This document shows, piece by piece, positions 1 through 6,516 of a stretch of 7,739 bases of DNA; position 1 is the first letter of the stretch; each line of letters begins with the position of its first letter. The translations under genes and the position numbers were made by a program. The notes under the pieces were generated by a model that was not told the DNA's origin, made no database searches, and saw only the letters and a list, made by a program, of their open reading frames with translations. Source of the DNA: UBA6054 sp964522095 (lineage in GTDB: Bacteria; Planctomycetota; Phycisphaerae; Phycisphaerales; UBA1924); assembly GCA_964522095.1 (NCBI GenBank), contig CAZFSO010000100.1, positions 1 through 7,739 on the forward strand. Direction: 5' to 3'.

Positions 1-13
1 GACGGGGGAGGAT
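1..13 (-). repeat. Partial copy of the right-end hairpin, just downstream of the glycosyltransferase stop
   Basis: Read on the minus strand this is ATCCTCCCCCGTC, identical to 7708-7720. It starts 4 bases after the glycosyltransferase TGA (20-18). If the repeat continues leftwards as it does at the other end, a full hairpin would sit directly behind the glycosyltransferase gene, but the window stops at position 1. Confidence 0.4.
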
Positions 14-17
14 TGCG

Positions 18-815
18 TCAGGCCTCGCCCAGGCGCTTCTTCTTCATGATGAACAGGTGCTTGATCGCCACGCCCGTGCCGACGCCGAAGCAGACGATCA
101 CGCCCCGTGCGCCGTCGCGCCAGCCGCCCTTCATCACCAGTTGCTTGAACACTGCCAGCGCGGGGCGGAAGAGCACGTCGACGAGGCGTCCACCGCGGTC
201 GGTGTATTTCGCCGCCCGGGCGGCGAAAAAGATCTGGCGTTCGAACATGTGCCCGAGGTCGCGCCAACTGTCGTGGCGGCAGATGCCCTCCAGGCGCGAC
301 GACGGGCCGTCAACGGTGATGCGGTCGTGCCCGCCGGCGCCGTTCGGGCCGATGCCGGTGATGGAGAACCGCTCGGGCCGGACCAGGCGCATGCGCCACT
401 CGGGCTGGAAGGTGTGGCGCAGCCAGTCGCCCAGGAAGAACACCATCCGGCGCATCTCGTAGCCCGCGACGGGCGAGGTTTCGTCGAGCACCGCCCGGCG
501 GATGGACGCCGCCATCGCGTCGTCGATCGACTCGTCCGAGTCAAGGAACAGCACCCAGCGGCAGTGGTTGACAAGCGACATGGCGAACTTGCGCTGGCCG
601 ACCATGCCTTCCCAGTCGTGGTGGACGACGCGCGCGCCCATCTCGGCCGCCCGCTCGGGCGTGCCGTCGGTCGAGCCGCTGTCGACCACCAGCACCTCGT
701 CGGCGACGCCCAGCACGCTGGCCAGGCAGCGCTCGATCGTGTCGATGTTGTCCCTGGTGCACACGGCCACGCCGAGGGCGGGGCGGGGATCGTGCTCTGC
801 GGCGTCGCTCGTCAT
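18..815 (-). CDS. Family 2 glycosyltransferase (WaaE/KdtX-like, LPS/envelope glycan type)
   Basis: This 265-residue protein is predicted to transfer a sugar from a nucleotide-sugar to an envelope glycan at the cytoplasmic face of the inner membrane. Visible motifs are an N-terminal GT-A opening strand (LGVAVCTRDN, residues 14-23), ERCLASV, the nucleotide-binding DSGSTDGT (45-52), GQRKFAM (73-79) and the metal-binding LDSDE (91-95). This order matches the GT2 subgroup of LPS core beta-1,4-glucosyltransferases (WaaE/KdtX). The C-terminus has the subgroup's typical GGWRDG followed by a hydrophobic stretch (about 237-255) and a basic end, which suggests membrane association. ATG at 815 is chosen because conserved sequence begins shortly after it; an in-frame TTG two codons upstream is possible. 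The open frame continues upstream to 1568, but that part is antisense to other genes. The gene is divergent from the small gene at 879. Donor and acceptor cannot be read from sequence, and no other envelope gene is in view. Confidence 0.9.
   Translation of the reverse strand: MTSDAAEHDPRPALGVAVCTRDNIDTIERCLASVLGVADEVLVVDSGSTDGTPERAAEMGARVVHHDWEGMVGQRKFAMSLVNHCRWVLFLDSDESIDDAMAASIRRAVLDETSPVAGYEMRRMVFFLGDWLRHTFQPEWRMRLVRPERFSITGIGPNGAGGHDRITVDGPSSRLEGICRHDSWRDLGHMFERQIFFAARAAKYTDRGGRLVDVLFRPALAVFKQLVMKGGWRDGARGVIVCFGVGTGVAIKHLFIMKKKRLGEA
207..228. repeat. 22-bp perfect palindrome inside the glycosyltransferase gene
   Basis: The half-site TTTCGCCGCCC is followed directly by its reverse complement, with no spacer. 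On the minus strand it encodes part of FFAARAAK in the C-terminal third of the glycosyltransferase, a region where the family is normally Ala/Arg-rich. The symmetry may therefore be a by-product of GCC/CGG codon choice. It could equally be a protein-binding site or a cruciform-prone sequence. Confidence 0.6.
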
Positions 816-851
816 CTTCAACCCCGCCGCGCGCCCGGTCGCGCGGGCCGC

Positions 852-861
852 ATTGTACACT
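852..861. promoter_or_regulatory. Overlapping divergent -10 boxes (candidate)
   Basis: The 63-bp region between the divergent genes starting at 815 and 879 holds an AT-richer island, ATTGTACACT. Read on the minus strand it gives TACAAT (857-852), five of six matches to the sigma-70 -10 consensus and about 37 bp upstream of the glycosyltransferase ATG. Read on the plus strand it gives TACACT (856-861), which would leave only a very short leader before the GTG at 879. The two boxes share TGTACA. No convincing -35 element is seen in either direction. Confidence 0.4.
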
Positions 862-867
862 GATACC

Positions 868-874
868 GAGGTGA
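868..874 (+). promoter_or_regulatory. Shine-Dalgarno site of the 879 gene
   Basis: GAGGTGA is complementary to the 16S rRNA tail and ends 4 bases before the GTG at 879. It decides that start: an overlapping GTG at 871 reads straight into a TGA after three codons. Confidence 0.55.
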
Positions 875-878
875 CCCC

Positions 879-1256
879 GTGACCCCGCGCCCGTCCAAGC
901 AGCCCGTCGCCGACCTGCGCGTGACCCGCTACGCCCTCGACGGCGGGCACAGCCCCCGCGAGTGGGCCAGGGCGGTCGCCGAGGCCCGGATCGACCCGGC
1001 CACCCCCGACGGCGCGACCGTGCGCGTGGGCGTGCAGATCACCAAGGCCCGGGCTGTGGACGTGGTGGTCCGCGTGGAGCGGCTCGACACGCTGCCGGCG
1101 CGCATCCGGGCCGCCTTGGGCCGCTCGGATTCCGACCGGCTGTACCGCTCGAAGGCCGCGCGGCGGGACGCGGGCCTGGGCCGGCCGCTCGCGCTGCTCT
1201 CCGCCCGCATGGACGCGCGGCCCGCCCGCCTGCTCATCACCCAGCCGCCCGGCTGA
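879..1256 (+). CDS. Hypothetical protein, 125 residues, basic
   Basis: I do not recognise this protein. The frame has nearly complete G/C at third codon positions, a GTG start with a Shine-Dalgarno site at 868-874, and a clean TGA at 1254-1256, so I take it as real. It has no signal peptide, membrane segment or Cys/His cluster. The N-terminal half contains a short predicted helix (SPREWARAVAEARI, about 25-38). A beta-rich stretch follows (VRVGVQIT... VDVVVRVERL, about 48-70), and then an Arg/Ala-rich helical tail (about 72-115). The overall basic charge and small size would fit an RNA- or DNA-binding adaptor, but that is a guess. It lies 91 bp upstream of the methyltransferase, which appears to have its own promoter, so co-transcription is not required. 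An antisense open frame at 929-1264 is of low complexity and judged a shadow. Confidence 0.7.
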   Translation: MTPRPSKQPVADLRVTRYALDGGHSPREWARAVAEARIDPATPDGATVRVGVQITKARAVDVVVRVERLDTLPARIRAALGRSDSDRLYRSKAARRDAGLGRPLALLSARMDARPARLLITQPPG

Positions 1257-1275
1257 ACCCGCAACCATCCACAAC

Positions 1276-1321
1276 TTGCGCCACCGGGGCCCTTGCGCTA
1301 TCCTGCCCTCGCGCGTACACT
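1276..1321 (+). promoter_or_regulatory. Tandem candidate promoters upstream of the DNA methyltransferase
   Basis: TTGCGC occurs at 1276-1281 and again at 1293-1298. Each is followed, 17 bp later, by a -10-like hexamer: TATCCT at 1299-1304 and TACACT at 1316-1321. Both pairs therefore have ideal sigma-70 spacing, and the second is an exact 17-bp shift of the first. The downstream pair would start transcription near 1328, leaving about 20 nt of C/A-rich leader before the ATG. The -35 hexamers match TTGACA at only three positions, so this rests on spacing and repetition. Confidence 0.4.
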
Positions 1322-1347
1322 CGCACCGGCCACCCACCACCCCCGCC

Positions 1348-2388
1348 ATGCCCACCGACGCCCCCATCCAGCCCACGACGGCGGCCAAGCGCGCCCGGGG
1401 CGCGGCCACGCCCGCGCCCAAGGCCCGCAAGCCGTTCCGCGTCATCCAGAACCCCGAGGCAGGGACCGCCTCGACCGTCTTCGTGGGCGACTGCCGCGAC
1501 GTGCTGGCCAACCTCCCCCAGGTGCGCAACCGGGAACTCGACCTGGTCTTCGCCGACCCCCCCTTCAACTGGGCCCGCGACTACGACCGCCACCGCGCCG
1601 GCCACGCCTGGGACGACAAGAAACTCCGCGACGACGAGTACTGCGACCGCCACGACGCCGACCGGCCCATCGGCCAGTCGAAGTCCTTCACCTTCCAGTG
1701 GATCGACCTGTGCATCGGCGGGCTCAAGGACACCGGGTCGCTGTGGATCAACATCCCCGACGACTGGGCCGCCGAGATCGTGGTGCACTGCAAGGCCCGG
1801 GGCCTGTCGATGGTCAACTGGTGCGTGTGGCACTACCGCTTCGGCCAGAACACCACCAGCCGGTTCATCAACTCCAAGGTCCACGCCCTGTACTTCTGCA
1901 AGGACGAGGACCGGCGCACCTGGAACCCCGACCCCGTCCTCGAGACCTCCGACCGCCGCGCCATCTACGGCGACGCCCGCACCGAGTCCAAGAAGGACGG
2001 CATGCCCGCCGGCCACCGCGTGCCCATGGACGTCTGGTACGGGCCCTACTGGGGACGCATCCAGGGGAACAACAAGGAACGGCGCGACAAGCACGACAAC
2101 CAGTTGCCCGAGACCTACCTGCACCGCGTGATCGCCAGCACCTCCAACCCCGGCGACCTCGTCCTCGACCCGTTCCTCGGCTCGGGCACCACCGGCGTGA
2201 TCGCCCACCACCTCGGCCGCCGCTTCATCGGCACCGAGTTCTCGCCCGCGAACGCGAAGACCGCCTGCGAACGCATCGCCTCCGGCCCGGTCCGCGCCTT
2301 CGACCACGTGCGAGGGCTGTCCACCGCCATCCACCCGCAGCGCGTCACGCCCCGCAACCGGCGAGGCGCACAGGCCGACGACGCCTGA
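1348..2388 (+). CDS. Site-specific DNA methyltransferase, beta class (N6-adenine/N4-cytosine), solitary
   Basis: This 346-residue enzyme transfers a methyl group from S-adenosylmethionine to an exocyclic amino group of adenine or cytosine in DNA. Catalytic motif IV, LVFADPPFNW, has DPPF at residues 70-73. Motif I, LVLDPFLGSGTTGV, follows it with DPFLGSGTT at 274-282 and forms the SAM pocket. The order IV then I defines the beta class (N6_N4_Mtase family). The region between (roughly 135-240) would hold the target-recognition segment; RIQGNNKERRDKHDNQLPE just before motif I is typical of the family. The first 30 residues are a basic, Pro/Ala-rich tail (AKRARGAATPAPKARKP) before the fold. ATG at 1348 has no Shine-Dalgarno site but fits the promoter spacing; an in-frame TTG at 1276 would overlap the promoter. 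No restriction endonuclease lies next to it, so it is probably an orphan enzyme with an epigenetic or regulatory role. The target sequence cannot be read from the protein. Confidence 0.93.
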   Translation: MPTDAPIQPTTAAKRARGAATPAPKARKPFRVIQNPEAGTASTVFVGDCRDVLANLPQVRNRELDLVFADPPFNWARDYDRHRAGHAWDDKKLRDDEYCDRHDADRPIGQSKSFTFQWIDLCIGGLKDTGSLWINIPDDWAAEIVVHCKARGLSMVNWCVWHYRFGQNTTSRFINSKVHALYFCKDEDRRTWNPDPVLETSDRRAIYGDARTESKKDGMPAGHRVPMDVWYGPYWGRIQGNNKERRDKHDNQLPETYLHRVIASTSNPGDLVLDPFLGSGTTGVIAHHLGRRFIGTEFSPANAKTACERIASGPVRAFDHVRGLSTAIHPQRVTPRNRRGAQADDA

Positions 2389-2498
2389 GCACCGCCCGAT
2401 CCGCCCGGCCCCTCTCCTTCGGCCCCCCCGCCGCTCTGCTGACCCGCCGATCGCCCCTGTTCTGGCGGCCCGACGCCCTGCCGGTCGATACCCCGGGC
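2389..2498. other. Intergenic region between methyltransferase and secreted protein
   Basis: This 110-bp C-rich spacer has no convincing hairpin terminator and no strong promoter. A weak AT island (CGATACC at 2487-2493) precedes the ATG at 2499. No Shine-Dalgarno site precedes that ATG; only a GGG is nearby. Confidence 0.4.
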
Positions 2499-3611
2499 AT
2501 GCACAGAACCACCGCCGCCCTGATCGTCGCCGCCGCCGCCACCACGGCGTGCGCGCAACTGACCCTGATCGACCTGCCGACGGGCTACGAGTTTTTCTGG
2601 GCCACGCATGTCTCCGCGGACGGCCGGAGCGTCGCCTTCGACCTGCTCCGCGACGACGTGACCGGAATGGACGGCTTCGTGTGGTCCTCGGGCGGGTGGG
2701 AATCCGTGCCGGGCGCGGGCAACTGGAACTCGATGCTCGGCCTCTCGGGCGGCGGCTCGGCCCGGCTGGTGCGGTCGTCGACGTCCGGTGGTCAAGGCGT
2801 GCTCATGCACACCCTGGGAGGCGTGCAATCCGTCGTCGCCGACATCCCGACGCTCCGCGGCGCCGCACTGAGCAGCGACGGCTTGAACGTCTTCTACGCG
2901 GACGAGGCCGAGTCGCAGCCCGGGCGAACCGAGATCCTTCACTGGAACGGCGGCGCGGTCGCCTCGCTCGGCGTGCTTCCCCAGGTCTACGCGTCCGTCG
3001 AGCGGATGCTGACCACTTCCACCGGCAGCCTTATCCTGACCGCCCACCATCCCCGACAGAACGGGTTCAGCACGTCCGGTCGGACGCTCATTCTCAACGA
3101 CGGGGCGTACACCGAGGTCGGCCTGATCGTCAGCGGCACGAACGTCCGGTCCGAGGCCGTCGCGACGAGCGCGGACGGATCCATCATCGTTGGCATGCAG
3201 ACCGCCGACCTGTTCGAGCCGACCGAGCAGCAAGCCGCGTGGATCCACCGCGACGGCGTCACCAGCGTGCTCACCGTGCCTGGACTGTCAAACATCACCG
3301 TCTTCGACATCAGCGCCGACGCTTCGGCCATCCTCGCCAACGGCGTCGACGACGACGGCGTGCGACACCACCTGCTCCTTCACGAAGACGGCGGCGCCAC
3401 GGACCTGACGCAACTGTTCCTCGATACCGGCCACACCATCACCGAGACCCAGTTCCTGAACTTCACCCTTCTCTCCGACGACGGCATGACCGTCGTGGGG
3501 ACCATCACCGACCACCTCGGCCAGGTCGCTTTCACCTTGCGCGTCCCGAGCCCGGGCCCCATCGCCACCCTGGGCGTGTTCGGCTTGATGGGCGTGCGCC
3601 GCCGGCGCTGA
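2499..3611 (+). CDS. Secreted HAF-like repeat protein with PEP-CTERM-like C-terminal sorting tail
   Basis: The 370-residue product is predicted to be exported. Residues 1-19 form a Sec signal peptide with a short basic start, an Ala-rich core and ACA|Q as the likely cleavage site. Cys18 is not in a good lipobox. The mature part carries spaced 'S-x-D-G-x-x-h-h' units: VSADGRSVAF (38-47), LSSDGLNVF (124-132), TSADGSIIVGM (223-233), ISADASAIL (271-279) and LSDDGMTVVGT (325-335). Several are followed or preceded by W/R-x-G strands such as GFVWSSGGW, a pattern like HAF-family extracellular repeats and compatible with a beta-propeller or solenoid. The last 22 residues (349-370) have VPSPG, a hydrophobic run and a final RRRR, like the PEP-CTERM type sorting tails common in planctomycetes. 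That tail would be processed by an exosortase-like enzyme not present here. Codon choice is somewhat less C-biased than in the neighbours. No enzymatic motif is seen; the molecular role is unknown. Confidence 0.82.
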   Translation: MHRTTAALIVAAAATTACAQLTLIDLPTGYEFFWATHVSADGRSVAFDLLRDDVTGMDGFVWSSGGWESVPGAGNWNSMLGLSGGGSARLVRSSTSGGQGVLMHTLGGVQSVVADIPTLRGAALSSDGLNVFYADEAESQPGRTEILHWNGGAVASLGVLPQVYASVERMLTTSTGSLILTAHHPRQNGFSTSGRTLILNDGAYTEVGLIVSGTNVRSEAVATSADGSIIVGMQTADLFEPTEQQAAWIHRDGVTSVLTVPGLSNITVFDISADASAILANGVDDDGVRHHLLLHEDGGATDLTQLFLDTGHTITETQFLNFTLLSDDGMTVVGTITDHLGQVAFTLRVPSPGPIATLGVFGLMGVRRRR

Positions 3612-3632
3612 CCCGCCGGGCTGTCGGTCAGC
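3607..3632. terminator. Candidate shared hairpin at the convergent gene ends
   Basis: GCTGACC (3607-3613) and GGTCAGC (3626-3632) form a perfect 7-bp inverted repeat with a 12-nt loop. The arms contain the stop codons of both convergent genes (TGA at 3609-3611 and, on the minus strand, TGA at 3630-3628). It could act as a bidirectional terminator for the secreted-protein gene and PPDK, which are separated by only 16 bp. There is no flanking T-tract in either direction, so intrinsic termination is doubtful. Confidence 0.3.
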
Positions 3633-6444
3633 CCTTCGCCCGGATCGCCGCCTGCGCCGCGGCCAGCCTTGCGATGGGCACGCGGAAGGGCGAGCAACTG
3701 ACGTAGTCCAGCCCGATCTCGTGGAAGAACTGGACGCTGCGCGGGTCGCCGCCGTGCTCGCCGCACACGCCGAGTTTGATGCCCGGGCTGGACTTGCGGC
3801 CCGCCGCCACGCTGGCCTTGACCAGCGCCCCCACGCCGGCCCGGTCGATCGACTGGAACGGGTCGCAGGGCAGCAGGTCCTGCTTGAGGTAGGCGGGCAG
3901 GAAGGTGTTCACGTCGTCGCGCGAGTAGCCGAAGGTCAGTTGCGTCAGGTCGTTCGTGCCGTAACTGAAAAAGTCCGCGTGCCGGGCGATCGCCTCGCTC
4001 GTCACCGCGGCACGGGGCACCTCGATCATCGTCCCGATCGAGATGTCCAGTTTCCCCCGGTGGCCCCGCTCCTTGCGCACCGACGCGATTGTTTCCTCGA
4101 CCCGGGCCCGCAGCATCGCCAGTTCCGCGTCGGTCCCGACCAGCGGGATCATGATCTCGGGCTTGACCCGCACCCGGTTCGAGGCGCACTCGATGGCGGC
4201 TTCCACGATCGCCCGCACCTGCATCTCCAGGATCTCGGGGAACGTGACGGCCAGGCGGCAGCCGCGGTGTCCCATCATCGGGTTGGCCTCGCGCAGCATC
4301 GTCACCCGGCGGCGGACCAGGTCGGCGTCGACCCCCATGCTCGCCGCCACCTCGCGCACCGCCTCGTCCTCGTGGGGGAGGAACTCGTGCAGCGGCGGGT
4401 CGAGCAGGCGCACCGTCACCGGCAGGCCCTTCATGGCGGTGAAGATGCCGACGAAGTCCTCGCGTTGGAACGGCAGCAGGCGCGCCAGCGCCCGCTCGCG
4501 GTCGGCCCGCGTCTCGGCCAGGATCATCTCGCGCACCGCCACGATGCGCTCGCCCTCGAAGAACATGTGCTCGGTCCGCGTCAGGCCGATGCCCTCGGCC
4601 CCGAACGCCCGGGCCCGCTCGGCGTCCGCCGGGGTGTCCGCGTTGGCGCGCACGCCCAGCGTGCGGTGCCTGTCGGCCCAGCGCATGACCCTGGCGAAGT
4701 TGCCGCTCAGTTCGGGCGTGACGGTGGGCACCGCCCCGGCCATGACCTCGCCCGTCGCCCCGTCGATGGAGATCAGGTCGCCGCGCCCGAACAGGCGCCC
4801 GTCGACCGAGAACTCGCCCCGGGCCTCGTCGATGTGCAGCGCCCCCGCCCCGGCAACGCAGCACTTGCCCCACCCCCGCGCGACGACCGCCGCGTGGCTG
4901 GTCATGCCGCCGGTGCTCGTCAGGATGCCCGCCGCCCGGTGCATGCCCTCGACGTCCTCGGGGCTGGTCTCCTTGCGCACCAGGATCACGCGCTCGCCCG
5001 CGTTGGCCCGGTCGACCGCCTCCTCGGCGCTGAACGCGGGGTGCCCGACCGCCGCCCCGGGCGACGCCGGCAGGCCCGTCGTCAGGACGTCGGCTCTGGC
5101 CCGGGCCACGGGGTCGAAACTCGGCAGGAGCAACTGCACCAGGTCGCCCGCCGGGATCCGCAGCAGCGCCTCGGTCTCGGTGATCAGTTTCTCGCGCACC
5201 ATGTCGCAGGCGATGTTCACCGCGGCCGCGCCGGTCCTTTTTCCGGTCCGCGTCTGCAGCATGAACAACTCGCCGCGCTCGACGGTGAACTCGACGTCCT
5301 GCATGTCCCGGTGGTGCTGCTCGAGCCGGTCCTTGATCTCGATCAGACGCCGGTACACCGCCCGGTTCCACGCGCCCATCTCCGACACGTCCCGCGGCGT
5401 GCGGATGCCCGCCACCACGTCCTCGCCCTGCGCGTTGACCAGGAACTCGCCGTAAAAACTGTTCTCGCCCGTCGACGGGTTGCGCGTAAACGCCACCCCG
5501 GTCCCGCTGTCGTCGCCCATGTTGCCGAACACCATGGACTGCACCGTGACCGCCGTGCCGTTCAGGCCGGTCACCTGCTCGATCCGCCGGAAGGTCACCG
5601 CCTTCTCGTTCATCCAACTCCTGAACACCGCCTCGATGGCCAGTTCCAGCTGCTTGAACGGGTTCTGCGGGAAGTCCTCGCCCACCGCCTCGCGGTACAC
5701 GTCCTTGTACCGCTCGCACAACTCCCGCAGCCCGGCGGCCGGCACCTCGGTGTCGCTCTTCGCGCCGTGGCGGCGCTTCACCTCGTCGAAGGCCCGCTCG
5801 AACCGCTCGTGCGCGATGCCCATCACCACGTCGCCGAACATGTTGATCAGGCGCCGGTACGCGTCGAACGCGAACCGCTCGTTGCCCGTCGCCCGCGCCA
5901 GGCCCTCCACCGACGCGTCCGTCAGGCCCAGGTTCAGGATCGTGTCCATCATCCCCGGCATCGACACCGCCGCCCCCGACCGCACCGAGACCAGCAGCGG
6001 GTCGTCGCGGTCGCCGAAGCGCTTGCCGCGCTGGGCCTCCAACTCGACCATGTGCCGGCCGACCTCGTGCATCAGCCCCTGCGGCAGCCGTTTCCCGCCC
6101 GAGTTGTACCGCGCGCACGCGTCCGTCGTGATCGTGAACCCCGGCGGCACCGGCAGCCCAAGCGCCGTCATGTCCGCCAGGTTCGCGCCCTTGCCCCCCA
6201 GCAGCGCCCGCATCGAACCGTCACCCTCGGTCCGGCGCCCGAAGGCGTAGACCATCTTGTTCGGGTCGACGCGGCGCGGGCCCGCCTTGCGCGCCACCTT
6301 CTTCTTGCCGGCCGTCTTGCCCCGCGACCCGGCGGCGTGCACCTTCGTCTTCTTGACCCCGTTCTTGCCCGAAGCCGCGGCCTTCTTGGCGGTCTTCTTC
6401 GCCGCCCGCTTGCCAGCCTTCTTGCCCGACTTCTTCTTCGCCAT
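3628..6444 (-). CDS. ppdK: Pyruvate, phosphate dikinase with Lys-rich N-terminal extension
   Basis: The 938-residue enzyme interconverts pyruvate + ATP + Pi with PEP + AMP + PPi in cytoplasmic glycolysis/gluconeogenesis. The ATP-grasp domain shows GGKGANL (83-89), SVRSGA with Arg155, and GDDSGTGVAFTRNPSTGE. The central swivelling domain has GGMTSHAAVVARG with catalytic His517. The C-terminal PEP/pyruvate barrel has GIGLTRTEHMFF, NPMMGHRGCRL, SYGTNDLTQLTFGYSRDD and GVCGEHGGDP with catalytic Cys894. These residues sit 62-63 positions later than the known Clostridium symbiosum Lys22, Arg92, His455 and Cys831, so the core is full length and intact. The extra residues 1-63 contain 20 Lys, 5 Arg and one acidic residue in AKK/GKK/AAKK repeats, resembling histone H1-like tails. 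ATG at 6444 is supported by GGAGAGGA at 6460-6453; Met64 (6255) begins the family core but lacks a Shine-Dalgarno site. Thr515, two residues before the catalytic His, matches the regulatory Thr of plant PPDK. No PPDK regulatory protein gene is in view. Confidence 0.97.
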   Translation of the reverse strand: MAKKKSGKKAGKRAAKKTAKKAAASGKNGVKKTKVHAAGSRGKTAGKKKVARKAGPRRVDPNKMVYAFGRRTEGDGSMRALLGGKGANLADMTALGLPVPPGFTITTDACARYNSGGKRLPQGLMHEVGRHMVELEAQRGKRFGDRDDPLLVSVRSGAAVSMPGMMDTILNLGLTDASVEGLARATGNERFAFDAYRRLINMFGDVVMGIAHERFERAFDEVKRRHGAKSDTEVPAAGLRELCERYKDVYREAVGEDFPQNPFKQLELAIEAVFRSWMNEKAVTFRRIEQVTGLNGTAVTVQSMVFGNMGDDSGTGVAFTRNPSTGENSFYGEFLVNAQGEDVVAGIRTPRDVSEMGAWNRAVYRRLIEIKDRLEQHHRDMQDVEFTVERGELFMLQTRTGKRTGAAAVNIACDMVREKLITETEALLRIPAGDLVQLLLPSFDPVARARADVLTTGLPASPGAAVGHPAFSAEEAVDRANAGERVILVRKETSPEDVEGMHRAAGILTSTGGMTSHAAVVARGWGKCCVAGAGALHIDEARGEFSVDGRLFGRGDLISIDGATGEVMAGAVPTVTPELSGNFARVMRWADRHRTLGVRANADTPADAERARAFGAEGIGLTRTEHMFFEGERIVAVREMILAETRADRERALARLLPFQREDFVGIFTAMKGLPVTVRLLDPPLHEFLPHEDEAVREVAASMGVDADLVRRRVTMLREANPMMGHRGCRLAVTFPEILEMQVRAIVEAAIECASNRVRVKPEIMIPLVGTDAELAMLRARVEETIASVRKERGHRGKLDISIGTMIEVPRAAVTSEAIARHADFFSYGTNDLTQLTFGYSRDDVNTFLPAYLKQDLLPCDPFQSIDRAGVGALVKASVAAGRKSSPGIKLGVCGEHGGDPRSVQFFHEIGLDYVSCSPFRVPIARLAAAQAAIRAKG

Positions 6445-6452
6445 GGTCCGCG

Positions 6453-6460
6453 TCCTCTCC
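6453..6460 (-). promoter_or_regulatory. Shine-Dalgarno site of ppdK
   Basis: Read on the minus strand this is GGAGAGGA, 8 bases before the ATG at 6444. It is the best ribosome-binding site in the window. It supports translation of the long form of PPDK including the Lys-rich tail, rather than initiation at Met64. Confidence 0.65.
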
Positions 6461-6483
6461 GCCGATCGCCGGACGCGACACGC

Positions 6484-6499
6484 CCGGCCAACGGGCCGG
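6484..6499. promoter_or_regulatory. Inverted repeat and weak -10 in the ppdK leader
   Basis: CCGGCC (6484-6489) and GGCCGG (6494-6499) form a perfect 6-bp inverted repeat around a 4-nt centre, about 40-55 bp upstream of the ppdK ATG. Directly upstream on the minus strand, TAGGAT (6505-6500) matches four of six -10 positions; its -35 region falls in the N gap. The repeat could be an operator or a leader hairpin, or only GC-rich chance. Confidence 0.25.
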
Positions 6500-6516
6500 A
6501 TCCTAGGAACCCCCCA

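Noticed and set aside
1242..1255. CAGCCG/CGGCTG inverted repeat at the end of the 879 gene as a terminator
   Set aside because: The loop is only 2 nt (4 nt with a 5-bp stem) and there is no T-tract. It is too weak to call.
1237..2334. Minus-strand open frame of 365 codons opposite the methyltransferase
   Set aside because: It is Val/Gly/Ala-rich low complexity. The plus strand has unambiguous methyltransferase motifs.
1293..2498. Upstream extension of the secreted protein's frame over the methyltransferase gene
   Set aside because: The extension is Arg/Pro-rich shadow sequence. The ATG at 2499 starts a proper signal peptide, so the real gene begins there.
3380..6118. Second minus-strand open frame of about 900 codons overlapping ppdK in another frame
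   Set aside because: It is Gly/Arg/Ala-rich, without domains, and fully covered by the true ppdK frame.
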